Of a stretch of DNA of 23,610 nucleotides, positions 8,719 through 16,477 are shown piece by piece. A program made the translations under genes and the position numbers. How positions within the stretch are numbered: the first letter of the stretch is position 1; the number at the start of each line of letters is the position of its first letter. Source of the stretch: a virus; the IMG/VR virus record IMGVR_UViG_3300042324_001245, positions 1-23,610 of that record. One strand, given 5' to 3'. The notes beneath the pieces are model-generated. The model made no database searches and was not told where the DNA came from. It saw nothing but the letters and a program-made list of their open reading frames with translations.

Positions 8719-10632
8719 TTATCCAACTATTTCGGAGAATTCAACGCCTGTTCGTACAGCAACAAAATTTAGTTGAATGAAGTTAATGGATTTGTTTGGC
8801 TTAATGTATATGTCTCCAACAAATTCGTTTCTATCAATAACACTAGGTGTATTGTTTGTTGTGTCGCAAACTACGCGGAAATCACTTACACCACGTCGAC
8901 CTTTTACATCGCGCAAGAATGGTTCAACCAAGTTTCTGAACTGTGCTCGTGTGAAGTCATCGTTAAATTCAAACAAGGTAAAGTTTGCAGCAGTAGATAT
9001 TGCTTTTTCAAGAACAATAAACAATCTTCTTACGTTTATTCTATCGAAAGCGCTAGGCTGTCCTACCAATGTTTTATCGCCATACAGAACTGTGCCCTGA
9101 CCTGGGAATGTTACAACAGGATTTATGCTGTTCTTGTACAGTGTATCTCTTTCTGACTTGCTTGGGTTGAAAGCAAGTTTGATAACATTTTTAATATTAC
9201 CACGGTTGAAGCCTGCTGGAGAAAACCAAGGATCTCTCAGAGAATCAGTTCTAACCATCAAACCAGCTGTGTCGCCGTTGAGAGGAATATAACGATACTC
9301 GTCGTTGTACTTATCGTATTGATACTTGTAACCGCTGTCCAATACTGCGTAGGTTGTAGACGGTAACAGATTTCTGTAAGTGACGATGTCTTCTGCCTGT
9401 TTGCCTGCATACGCGTTATTATCCACAACTGCAGCTGCAGGAGGAGATATACAAACAATACAATCCTTGCGTACTTCTGCAATGTTATTAATCAAATGTG
9501 TTGCTACTGTTTGACCAGCGGTACCACCAACAACAAACGAAATATCCACGTCTTCAGGATTGCTGAACAAATTGTAAGCGGTGATAACTTGACCAGATGT
9601 AGGTACACTACCATCAGCACCATTTACAAACGATGCGGACTGAGGAATAACTGGAGCACCAAATGTTACACCTGCTGCAGCACTGCCAGCGTTTGTGTTA
9701 TTGGCGTTGTGAGCTGCCCAGTAAACATAACGTGATTTGTTGTTAACAACATTCTTATAGAAAATGCTGGATCCAGTACCATCTTTAGCATCAGAAGCTT
9801 TTGAAACATTTTCAAAAATCTCCAACACAGTTCCTCTTGTACCTGTCCACAGACCATCTTCGTCAACAACTGCAATGTGCATTGCATCATTTGCTGCATT
9901 ATTTGTTACTGCAAAATCAGTTGTACCAGGTGCTCTGTTAGTGTTACCAGAGAACTCCCACTTACGTACCAAGCCAGTGTTAGCTGTAACTGTAACACCA
10001 GTATATCTTGTTGCAAGTGTAATTGCTGTGCCGTTAGCAGCTATGCTAGCTACTTTAACGTTTTCTTTTGCACCAGAAGTCAATCCGAGCTCCAGAATAT
10101 CGCCAGCCACTATCAATCCCGATTGGTTAGCAGATGCTGTCACTAATGTAGTATTAGCTGTTATAGAATATGTACCTGTCAGCGTAGCCTTGAAAGCTGT
10201 TGCACCTGGACATACGGATATTCTCAGTGAGTTGCCAAGAGCGCCTGGGAATTTTGCAACAAAGTCGCCTATATTAGATATTCCACTGGAAAAGTTATTT
10301 TCATAATCGTCGTTATTTTTTATCAACGTAGCTGTTGTATTAGCTGCGTTTGTGGTAGCGTTTTGCTGACCAGTCGTTGCTACTCGTACAACGTACAATG
10401 TGTTACCGTAGCTCAGGAAATTCACAGCAGTGAAGAAATCCAAAGCGTTGGCTGATGTTGGCTTTTGAAATTGAGCTACTAGTTGATCTTCAGAAGATAT
10501 AAGTACTCTTTGTTCAACTGGACCCCAACGATAGTGTCCTGCAATTGCACCTTCTGTTGTTGATACCGAAGGTACAACCGTTGTCAAGTCAATTTCACTA
10601 ACATTAACGCCTGGTGATACTTGAAATGGCAT
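8719..10632 (-). CDS. gp18: Contractile tail sheath protein (T4 gp18 homologue)
   Basis: This 637-residue protein is close in length to T4 gp18 (659). The N-terminus SPGVNVSEIDLTTVVPSVST and the C-terminal RRLFIVLEKAISTAANFTLF, FEFNDDFTRAQFRNLVEPFL and RDVKGRRGVSDFRVVCDTTN are hallmark sheath segments; the C-terminal domain forms the conserved interlocking core of contractile sheaths. Between about residues 145 and 230 lies a Thr/Val-rich beta stretch (GDILELGLTSGAKENVKVAS) that looks like an inserted surface domain, a region known to vary among sheaths. A strong AAGGAG Shine-Dalgarno precedes the ATG, and a late box is 39 nt upstream. The protein assembles around the gp19 tube on the baseplate and contracts at infection. 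Confidence 0.95.
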   Translation of the reverse strand: MPFQVSPGVNVSEIDLTTVVPSVSTTEGAIAGHYRWGPVEQRVLISSEDQLVAQFQKPTSANALDFFTAVNFLSYGNTLYVVRVATTGQQNATTNAANTTATLIKNNDDYENNFSSGISNIGDFVAKFPGALGNSLRISVCPGATAFKATLTGTYSITANTTLVTASANQSGLIVAGDILELGLTSGAKENVKVASIAANGTAITLATRYTGVTVTANTGLVRKWEFSGNTNRAPGTTDFAVTNNAANDAMHIAVVDEDGLWTGTRGTVLEIFENVSKASDAKDGTGSSIFYKNVVNNKSRYVYWAAHNANNTNAGSAAAGVTFGAPVIPQSASFVNGADGSVPTSGQVITAYNLFSNPEDVDISFVVGGTAGQTVATHLINNIAEVRKDCIVCISPPAAAVVDNNAYAGKQAEDIVTYRNLLPSTTYAVLDSGYKYQYDKYNDEYRYIPLNGDTAGLMVRTDSLRDPWFSPAGFNRGNIKNVIKLAFNPSKSERDTLYKNSINPVVTFPGQGTVLYGDKTLVGQPSAFDRINVRRLFIVLEKAISTAANFTLFEFNDDFTRAQFRNLVEPFLRDVKGRRGVSDFRVVCDTTNNTPSVIDRNEFVGDIYIKPNKSINFIQLNFVAVRTGVEFSEIVG

Positions 10633-10670
10633 TGTATTCTCTCCTTATAATGGTTTGGTTTGCGTTTTAT

Positions 10671-10678
10671 TATTTATT
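10671..10678 (-). promoter_or_regulatory. Late promoter box AATAAATA (gp18)
   Basis: AATAAATA on the minus strand, 39 nt before the gp18 ATG, in the AT-rich gap after gp17. It is one base from TATAAATA. The gap is AT-rich, so chance occurrence is more likely here than at the other sites. Confidence 0.45.
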
Positions 10679-10696
10679 AATTATAGGTATTCTCAC

Positions 10697-12334
10697 TTAC
10701 CACTTTTCTAATATGGTATCACTTGGTGGCAATGACCATCCAAGTCTATCTGTGTCTATATTTATAATATCGCTATTGTCATGTCCATCGTCCAAAAACC
10801 CAAAAGGAAGAAGCTCATCTTCAATCATTTTTTGATTATCTTCGTATAATTTTTTACGTAAATCTGTATTGCTCATATCTTTAAAATAATCCTGCCTTAT
10901 CAACCAAGCAAAGAGTACTGTACACATTACCACATCGTCATTATATCCCTCATCAGCTTCGTAGCTTTCTCTCACTTGTACAAAATTCGATAGCTCGTGA
11001 ATAAAATAGTAATCTTCAAAAATCAATTTGTCTTGCTCTATAATGTCTTTGAGTGTTGAACATCCAATACGCTTTACGGATTTAGTTGTTCTTACTCCAA
11101 GCTGGGGTCTTCCAGAACCAAATCCAGACGATATTCCTTGAAGTCCATTTTTCTGTGCAATTTTAAATATATTTTCATATTCAAAATCGTAATGTAGGAT
11201 ACTAGAAACTTGTTCTCCTATATCGTTGATTTCAACAAGAACAAACGCGTCGTTATATTTTTTTGCTGCATTAAAGATTACATCAGGATATAACAAAGGG
11301 GATATATCCTTGCTCCGATATAGACCCACTCCCCTGTATGGGTATTCGGTTATATCAAAAACAATGAAAGCTGAGTAATCTTGACCCAGACCTCTCGATG
11401 TATCAACTACAATTACATATGTATGATCTCGTTGAACTTCCTCGTGGCATTTAAAATTATTTTTTTCATACAACGGTTCGACGAATGTCATCATTCTCAA
11501 TTTATTAGGATGTATGAGAGTATTGGTACTACCTAAAAATAAACATTCAAATTCTTGACGGAATTGCTCTTCAGAAGTATTCCGTATAATCTCTTCGCGC
11601 CACTTCTCATCCCTACCTGGTACATCCGACCAGTGTATCTCCATTCTCTCGTAGTCATTTCTTCCTTGCTCACTATCGATCCAAATCTTGTAAAACAGAT
11701 TCATACCGTTGGGCGTGGATGTTATTATAACTTTTGAAGTTTTACCAGATGATATGGTAGGAAATACAGATGTGAAAAACTCTTCTTGAATATTGTTCGG
11801 TACGAATGCAAATTCGTCCAGGTATATGAGGTTTTGAGTCTTGCCTCGAATAGCACTTGATGATGTGGAGGAAGCAATAATTTCTGTTCCATTTTCTAAC
11901 TTGATGCTAGCCTTGTTCCACTCTATCACGCCCTGCTGCATCCATTTAGGGAGATGCTCATACATCAACTTTATGCGCCCAAGAATGTCGATTGCTTGGG
12001 ATCTCTTGTTGGCCAATATTGCTATATTGTAGTCTTCAGTAAAAAGTGCTTTCCACAATATATACGCGCCAACACTGGTTGTCTTTCCTACCTGTCTTGG
12101 AAGTTTGCAAATTGTAAATCTGTTTTGGTCCATTGTCCGTATCATTTTATCCTGGAAATCCCAGGTATTGAATGGTACTAGACCTTCATCGATGCTTACT
12201 ATCTTGACATAATTTTTAATAAAATATAAATAATTTGTGGCAACCTTGATGTATTCTTGAACTTGATCGTGGGTGAATTCAATCTTTACGCCAGCAGCTT
12301 TGAGATTGTTGTTACCTAGATATATTTTGGTCAT
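10697..12334 (-). CDS. gp17: Terminase large subunit, packaging ATPase/nuclease (T4 gp17)
   Basis: This 545-residue protein (T4 gp17 is 610) has an N-terminal ATPase with Walker A LPRQVGKTT (about residues 78-86, Lys84), Walker B LIYLDEFAF (Asp173, catalytic Glu174) and coupling motif TSTPNG (205-210). The C-terminal RNase H-like nuclease shows the acidic triad positions in VVDTSRGLGQDYSAF (Asp311), LVEINDIGE (Glu368) and DEGYNDDVVM (Asp466/467). It drives DNA into the prohead through the gp20 portal and makes the cuts that begin and end packaging. gp16 lies 60 nt upstream. The ATG follows a GAAGGG Shine-Dalgarno about 8 nt away. All catalytic positions appear intact. The moderately short length reflects smaller terminal regions, not a broken gene. 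Confidence 0.97.
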   Translation of the reverse strand: MTKIYLGNNNLKAAGVKIEFTHDQVQEYIKVATNYLYFIKNYVKIVSIDEGLVPFNTWDFQDKMIRTMDQNRFTICKLPRQVGKTTSVGAYILWKALFTEDYNIAILANKRSQAIDILGRIKLMYEHLPKWMQQGVIEWNKASIKLENGTEIIASSTSSSAIRGKTQNLIYLDEFAFVPNNIQEEFFTSVFPTISSGKTSKVIITSTPNGMNLFYKIWIDSEQGRNDYERMEIHWSDVPGRDEKWREEIIRNTSEEQFRQEFECLFLGSTNTLIHPNKLRMMTFVEPLYEKNNFKCHEEVQRDHTYVIVVDTSRGLGQDYSAFIVFDITEYPYRGVGLYRSKDISPLLYPDVIFNAAKKYNDAFVLVEINDIGEQVSSILHYDFEYENIFKIAQKNGLQGISSGFGSGRPQLGVRTTKSVKRIGCSTLKDIIEQDKLIFEDYYFIHELSNFVQVRESYEADEGYNDDVVMCTVLFAWLIRQDYFKDMSNTDLRKKLYEDNQKMIEDELLPFGFLDDGHDNSDIINIDTDRLGWSLPPSDTILEKW

Positions 12335-12394
12335 GCCTGTTGCCCTTCTTTCTCAAAGATGTTATAATGATCTTGTAGCCCCTGAAGGATGCAA

Positions 12395-12820
12395 TTAAAG
12401 GCCTTCTTTCCTATCCTTGATAAGCTTCTGTAGCTCTGCTGTATTGCCTATGAAGAGAGCATTGGTAACGTTCTTTGGTGATTCCTCTTCTCTTAGCTTC
12501 TTTAGTTTAGATTGAACTTCAAGAAGATCTTTGTTGGTATCGGAAAGTGTTTTTATCAATGTGCTTACAACTTCGAACGCACGCGGGGATTGACTCTGGT
12601 TGGCAATATCAACTAAGATATCTAGAGCATTGGTTCCCTTTTCAATTACGCAGTAAAGATTCTCCCTCGCATATCTATAGTCCTTGTCTATCTCATCCAC
12701 GCCAGTTTCTTTCTTTTTTGCAGGAATAAACTGTTGCTGCTCGGCGATGTCAGCAAGTGGTAGATTGAATATTTCAGTAAACTTATCATCCATTATTGTG
12801 TTAGGCATATCAATACTCAT
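12395..12820 (-). CDS. gp16: Terminase small subunit (T4 gp16 homologue)
   Basis: This 141-residue helical protein (T4 gp16 is 164) has the family pattern: a DKDYRYARENLYCVIEKGTN segment, then NQSQSPRAFEVVSTLIKTLS, a NKDLLEVQSKLKKLREEE coiled-coil region and a C-terminal VTNALFIGNTAELQKLIKD, which corresponds to the conserved end of T4-like gp16. It forms oligomeric rings that recognise viral DNA and stimulate gp17 ATPase activity. The start is uncertain: the first ATG (12820) overlaps the end of gp15 by 11 nt and has no Shine-Dalgarno; an in-frame ATG at 12806-12808 (residue 5) is an alternative with a weak GAG upstream. Either way translation is probably coupled to gp15. Confidence 0.92.
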   Translation of the reverse strand: MSIDMPNTIMDDKFTEIFNLPLADIAEQQQFIPAKKKETGVDEIDKDYRYARENLYCVIEKGTNALDILVDIANQSQSPRAFEVVSTLIKTLSDTNKDLLEVQSKLKKLREEESPKNVTNALFIGNTAELQKLIKDRKEGL

Positions 12821-13625
12821 TTATAGATTTTGCAAAACCATAATCATCATCAGAATCTATTTGTCTATAATCGACTGATAAAGCAGGATCTGAAGTGGGT
12901 TCGCCTGCTGCAGTTAAACCAGGTGTGATAACAGCTGTTCTCGATTCACCGGCAGACAAACCATCTTGGAAGCCCGAAGAACTTATAAAATTAAGTTCCG
13001 TTCTTTTAATAAATCCACTTGTCGATATAGGACCAAATATATATCCCTTCATTGTAAAGCTCAAGGTGTAAACTATAGCTCTTCTTGTTTCAAAATCTCC
13101 TTGATACGAATCTTCCAGGCTCACATCGTTCAAAATACAAGGCACATCATAAGCAAGATTCAGTTCGGGAATCAAATTGATATTGTTGGTCCACTCGGGT
13201 TGAAAATAAGGAAGTATTTGTTCTACTATCTGAGTACCATCATCAGCATTTCTTACAAATATACTCATTTGAAATTGTATGTCGTAAGGAACCGGTCTGT
13301 ATTGAGATATATATGCGTTTGGGTCAGTGGCAGAAGCTTTGACGTTTTTCTGTAATGAAGGCAATTTCCTAGCAGGGGCATAACTCAACCCAGTCATCTC
13401 AAATCCAATGCGAGGCAAAGAAATGGCAATAGCTTGGTTTAGATCCGGATCTTGACTAGCTCTAACAAGAAACTTTTCTTTTGGTCCATACGCGATAGGA
13501 ACTTTGAGTGTTTGTATTCTCTCGTCATTTTGATTAAAACGCTGTACGTATATTCCATTGAACATATTTCCAAACGTAATAACATACTTCCTCAACGTAC
13601 TGTGATAAAAACTTCTTCCGAACAT
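12810..13625 (-). CDS. gp15: Tail completion / sheath terminator protein (T4 gp15)
   Basis: At 271 residues this almost equals T4 gp15 (272). The N-terminus MFGRSFYHSTLRKYVITFGN corresponds to the T4 MFGYFYNSSFRRYA type of start, and the internal ISQYRPVPYDIQFQMSIFVR and EQILPYFQPEWTNNI are strongly conserved gp15 segments. In T4, gp15 forms a hexameric ring that caps the sheath and tube and joins the tail to the neck. It follows gp14 with a 2-nt gap, with an AGG-type Shine-Dalgarno, and its end overlaps gp16. The C-terminal 30 residues are acidic and probably flexible. Confidence 0.94.
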   Translation of the reverse strand: MFGRSFYHSTLRKYVITFGNMFNGIYVQRFNQNDERIQTLKVPIAYGPKEKFLVRASQDPDLNQAIAISLPRIGFEMTGLSYAPARKLPSLQKNVKASATDPNAYISQYRPVPYDIQFQMSIFVRNADDGTQIVEQILPYFQPEWTNNINLIPELNLAYDVPCILNDVSLEDSYQGDFETRRAIVYTLSFTMKGYIFGPISTSGFIKRTELNFISSSGFQDGLSAGESRTAVITPGLTAAGEPTSDPALSVDYRQIDSDDDYGFAKSINEY

Positions 13626-13627
13626 AA

Positions 13628-14479
13628 TTAATACCTGTCAATTTCAGAAAAGGGATTGCTCTCGCTGAAGTCAAGTATGTTACCAGCCTGTGTCTGGAAT
13701 AGACTATTATTCGCTGATCTGTCTGTGGACTCAACACTAAATTCTTGCAACAACGTACCATCGTCTTGCGTCTTAATAACTCCTGACTCATGCTCAAGAT
13801 TGAATTGATATATCAACGTATCCAGACTGTATGTTGATTGCACAGAATCAATAGCTGTATTGCCGGTTGTAAATCTTTCTGAACTGTACTCTAACAATTC
13901 ACATTTGAGATCGTAAGTTTGCAGGCGACCCGTTTGATAAAAAATTTGTTCATGCTCAACAAATTTAATTTCAAATAATTTTTGCACCAACGGAAAGAAT
14001 ATAATATCCCCTTCCATTGGTCTATTTAGTGTGTTGATATAATCGTCACCCTCGAGCATAAATGCATCGGTGTCTTTGGATTGAGTGAGAAATTGTCGTG
14101 ACGGTGTTTTAGTACTACCATTTTCGAATATTAAATTATATCCAACCTGGGTTAATAACTTTGGCGATGATATAGCTTGATCAAAACGTTTCCTGGCAAC
14201 TGTAAAAGTAATTTCATCTCTTATCTCCAATCCAAAACGAGAAAACAGATCTCCTTGGCCTTCAAAGCCTTCCACATTTTTTATGTACATTTCAATGCCA
14301 ATTTCTTCTTCAAACTTTGATATTAAATCTTCGCCAAATAAATTGTCGACATTTACCATTGTTCCTGGAATATATTTTACATTGTGACCGTAAACTTTAA
14401 TAGCTTCAATGGTCAAATCTTCAACTAAATCCTGCTCGCGAGGATAATTAAAGTTATTGAAGTATACGTTAGTAGCCAT
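13628..14479 (-). CDS. gp14: Neck protein (T4 gp14 homologue)
   Basis: This 283-residue protein is slightly longer than T4 gp14 (256). Family-like features are LVEDLTIEAIKVYGHNVKYI near the N-terminus, NLFGEDLISKFEEEIGIEMY, and NVEGFEGQGDLFSRFGLEIR followed by DEITFTVARKRF; a later EGDIIFFPLVQKLFEIKFVE matches the family pattern EGDLIYFP...FEI. The C-terminal ESNPFSEIDRY resembles the gp14 ending SNPF. With gp13 it forms the neck under the portal, to which the completed tail binds. It begins 1 nt after the gp13 stop and ends 2 nt before gp15, an arrangement typical of a single late transcript. Confidence 0.93.
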   Translation of the reverse strand: MATNVYFNNFNYPREQDLVEDLTIEAIKVYGHNVKYIPGTMVNVDNLFGEDLISKFEEEIGIEMYIKNVEGFEGQGDLFSRFGLEIRDEITFTVARKRFDQAISSPKLLTQVGYNLIFENGSTKTPSRQFLTQSKDTDAFMLEGDDYINTLNRPMEGDIIFFPLVQKLFEIKFVEHEQIFYQTGRLQTYDLKCELLEYSSERFTTGNTAIDSVQSTYSLDTLIYQFNLEHESGVIKTQDDGTLLQEFSVESTDRSANNSLFQTQAGNILDFSESNPFSEIDRY

Positions 14480-14480
14480 A

Positions 14481-15224
14481 TCAACCTATCATGTCAGCGA
14501 CGGGAAGACTGTAGCTAGAAATCATCTCATCTTCTAGTTTAATAAGAGCTTCTTGAGACTCTTCCCATATTTTTTGACCATTGAATGTTATACCACCTGG
14601 CATCTGCAACCCTTCAAACTTTTTGAGATTTTCTCCCCATTGCCTCTTGATAAGTTGAGTGGTATAACGGAGTAACCATCTGTCACTATACATATCCGTA
14701 TTTTCATCAGGATTAATAACTCTATACGCATCAAGAATTATGTAGCTGTCAACAGGTATTTTATCTTCCCAGCTGGTGTCAATGAACACCCTGTTGTTGT
14801 GACGATTGTATCTGATCGGCTGTTTTCCGACAAAAATTTCTTCGAGCAAATTGACATGCGTCATTGCCATAACATAAGGAACAACGGACGATTGGAGAAG
14901 GTCGTATAGATCGTTTAAGTGTATCTGATATCTTACATTAAACAAATTGTTGACAGAGTATGTACCGCCAAGTACAAAGCAACCCGACACACCAATTATG
15001 GCCTCGGGTACAGTTATGAAACCATTTATTTGATCTTGGGTAGTACACTGGTGCTTGTAATAAACATGTTCGGTACCATCGAAATGATAGTCCCGATAAT
15101 AAGCAATAGCCTCATCAATGCGATCTTCAAGTTGCTCGTCGTCAACGTTTATATCAACAACGGGTGCTCCAAGATTACGGAGACAATATTGTTTCAAATC
15201 TTCTCGTGACGTGGGTCTTGCCAT
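14481..15224 (-). CDS. gp13: Neck protein, head completion (T4 gp13 homologue)
   Basis: This 247-residue protein is shorter than T4 gp13 (309), as in marine T4-like phages. The N-terminus has the family pattern LKQYCLRNLGAPVVDINVDD, EQLEDRIDEAIAYYRDYHFD, followed by a beta-rich middle and an amphipathic ending (LLRYTTQLIKRQWGENLKKF). In T4, gp13 binds the portal after packaging and recruits gp14. It is the first gene behind a late promoter box 37 nt upstream and heads the gp13-gp17 transcript. The upstream ACAGTT sequence is a weak ribosome-binding site, with AAGGT further upstream. Confidence 0.87.
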   Translation of the reverse strand: MARPTSREDLKQYCLRNLGAPVVDINVDDEQLEDRIDEAIAYYRDYHFDGTEHVYYKHQCTTQDQINGFITVPEAIIGVSGCFVLGGTYSVNNLFNVRYQIHLNDLYDLLQSSVVPYVMAMTHVNLLEEIFVGKQPIRYNRHNNRVFIDTSWEDKIPVDSYIILDAYRVINPDENTDMYSDRWLLRYTTQLIKRQWGENLKKFEGLQMPGGITFNGQKIWEESQEALIKLEDEMISSYSLPVADMIG

Positions 15225-15260
15225 AACTGTAACCTTCGATAATAATTTGCAATATAATAC

Positions 15261-15268
15261 TATTTATG
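15261..15268 (-). promoter_or_regulatory. T4-type late promoter box CATAAATA (gp13 operon)
   Basis: CATAAATA on the minus strand, 37 nt before the gp13 ATG, in the 69-nt gap that separates the oxygenase genes from gp13. It would drive gp13-gp14-gp15-gp16-gp17. Confidence 0.6.
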
Positions 15269-15293
15269 ATTATATCAAAGGTACAGTTTATAT

Positions 15294-15887
15294 CTACCTA
15301 AATTCAACCCAGCCAGTCATAATATATTTTTCTCCTGACAAAGGAGGATTGCCTCTGTGCGCCCAAGGGTAGTTAGGAGGAAATATAATTAATCGTCCTT
15401 TTTTAGGAGCAATGCGCTTTGATTGATAGAGAAACTCTGTTTCACCACCCTCAGCTACATCATTCAAATATAGAATATATACACCTATTCTATCAGAGAA
15501 ACTCTTACTACCGTCTTCACTATGCCACACATGGTATCCACCTGAGGGTAAGGTTTTTTGAACTTTGTAGGTATATATTGTGTGATCTTGATAGTTGTTC
15601 AAATCGCTAAAATTGTTGGTGTAATTCTTATAACACACATCCCAAAAACTTGTATTGAATTCTTGCAACAAATGTTGGATGTGTTGTGAAGAAAAACTAA
15701 TTTCATTTGAAGTAGGATTGAGATTACACGACTCATCCTTTTTCATTATCTCTGGATTTGATCTACTATAGGTTCTGTTGTTTGCTTGGCACCATTTGAA
15801 ATGTTCAATTATTTTATCACAAAAATTAATTGAAAATGCACCATCATAAACACCAATAAAATTATCGTACTCAGCAATCATATTCAT
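15294..15887 (-). CDS. 2OG-Fe(II) oxygenase, prolyl-hydroxylase type (second copy)
   Basis: This 197-residue protein has the double-stranded beta-helix motifs of the prolyl 4-hydroxylase-like superfamily. WHSEDG (His122, Glu124) is an H-x-E form of the usual H-x-D iron site, YLNDVAEGGETEF is the typical core strand, KGRLIIFP precedes the distal His177 (AHRGNPPLSG), and Lys187 in KYIMTGWVEF is the probable 2-oxoglutarate-binding base. This subtype is common in marine T4-like phages, where the substrate is unknown. It starts by an ATGA overlap with the stop of the first oxygenase and has no good Shine-Dalgarno, so it depends on translational coupling. The two oxygenases share the fold but little sequence, so they are not a recent duplication. 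A collagen-like protein is an attractive substrate because of context, but DNA, ribosomal proteins or small molecules are also hydroxylated by this superfamily. Confidence 0.88.
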   Translation of the reverse strand: MNMIAEYDNFIGVYDGAFSINFCDKIIEHFKWCQANNRTYSRSNPEIMKKDESCNLNPTSNEISFSSQHIQHLLQEFNTSFWDVCYKNYTNNFSDLNNYQDHTIYTYKVQKTLPSGGYHVWHSEDGSKSFSDRIGVYILYLNDVAEGGETEFLYQSKRIAPKKGRLIIFPPNYPWAHRGNPPLSGEKYIMTGWVEFR

Positions 15888-16477
15888 CTAAATTTAGGCC
15901 CCGCTATCCACGCAACTAAAGATTTTCTCACACCACGAGTAACAGGTGTTACTCTATGTAGTATATAGCTTGGAAATAAAACCGCTAATCCTTTTTGTTT
16001 TTGTACAATAGTGGGGTCGCGGCTCGTCATTATTTCCAGATTACCCCCATCATATTCATCGGGGTCAGTTAATTGTATTACTATAGATAATTTTCTGGGA
16101 CTCTCAGTGTTAGTACCGGCATCCATATGCCAATCATAGTGACCGTCTTTATCACTTTCGTATACAGAAAATTGTAAACTTTCACATAACCCGTGTATAT
16201 CAAAACCATAATATTCACTATTGAGGTTTTGTATAATATATCTCAATCTATTATACAGCCAGTCTGTACTTTGGTCATAATGAATCCAAGATACATCGGT
16301 GCTGCGATAATCATCGTCAACAGTATTTTTATTTATTACAGCACGACTTTTTATACGCGATTCACCCATTTCTATTATTTGTTCAATTTCACTGTCAGAA
16401 AAACCATCCCGCCATGTTGTGAAGGAATGATCTCCATACCCCCTTGAGGGGGCTGGAGTAAAAATATAATGTGTCAT
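15884..16477 (-). CDS. 2OG-Fe(II) oxygenase, PKHD-type hydroxylase
   Basis: This 197-residue protein has the complete active site of the PKHD-type/prolyl hydroxylase family: HMD (His117, Asp119) and His174 for iron, and Arg184 in the HRVTPVTRGVR segment for 2-oxoglutarate. That segment is nearly the motif of bacterial YbiX/PiuC proteins (HRVTPVTRG). YDGGNLEI and KGLAVLFPSY are further family elements. Such enzymes couple decarboxylation of 2-oxoglutarate to hydroxylation, often of prolyl residues. The ATG overlaps the stop of the 1196-residue Gly-X-Y gene (ATGA), so both are made from the same transcript by coupled translation. Y-position prolines in that protein are the obvious candidate substrate, by inference only. 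Confidence 0.92.
   Translation of the reverse strand: MTHYIFTPAPSRGYGDHSFTTWRDGFSDSEIEQIIEMGESRIKSRAVINKNTVDDDYRSTDVSWIHYDQSTDWLYNRLRYIIQNLNSEYYGFDIHGLCESLQFSVYESDKDGHYDWHMDAGTNTESPRKLSIVIQLTDPDEYDGGNLEIMTSRDPTIVQKQKGLAVLFPSYILHRVTPVTRGVRKSLVAWIAGPKFR

Noticed and set aside
12335-12394. Possible missing C-terminus or frameshift between gp16 and gp17
   Set aside because: gp16 already includes the conserved C-terminal VTNALFIGNTAELQKL segment, and gp17 has its own Shine-Dalgarno and a full N-terminus, so the 60-nt gap is simply intergenic.
15225-15293. tRNA or other small RNA genes in intergenic gaps
   Set aside because: All gaps are under 150 nt, AT-rich and without a cloverleaf or conserved TTC-loop sequence that I can see.
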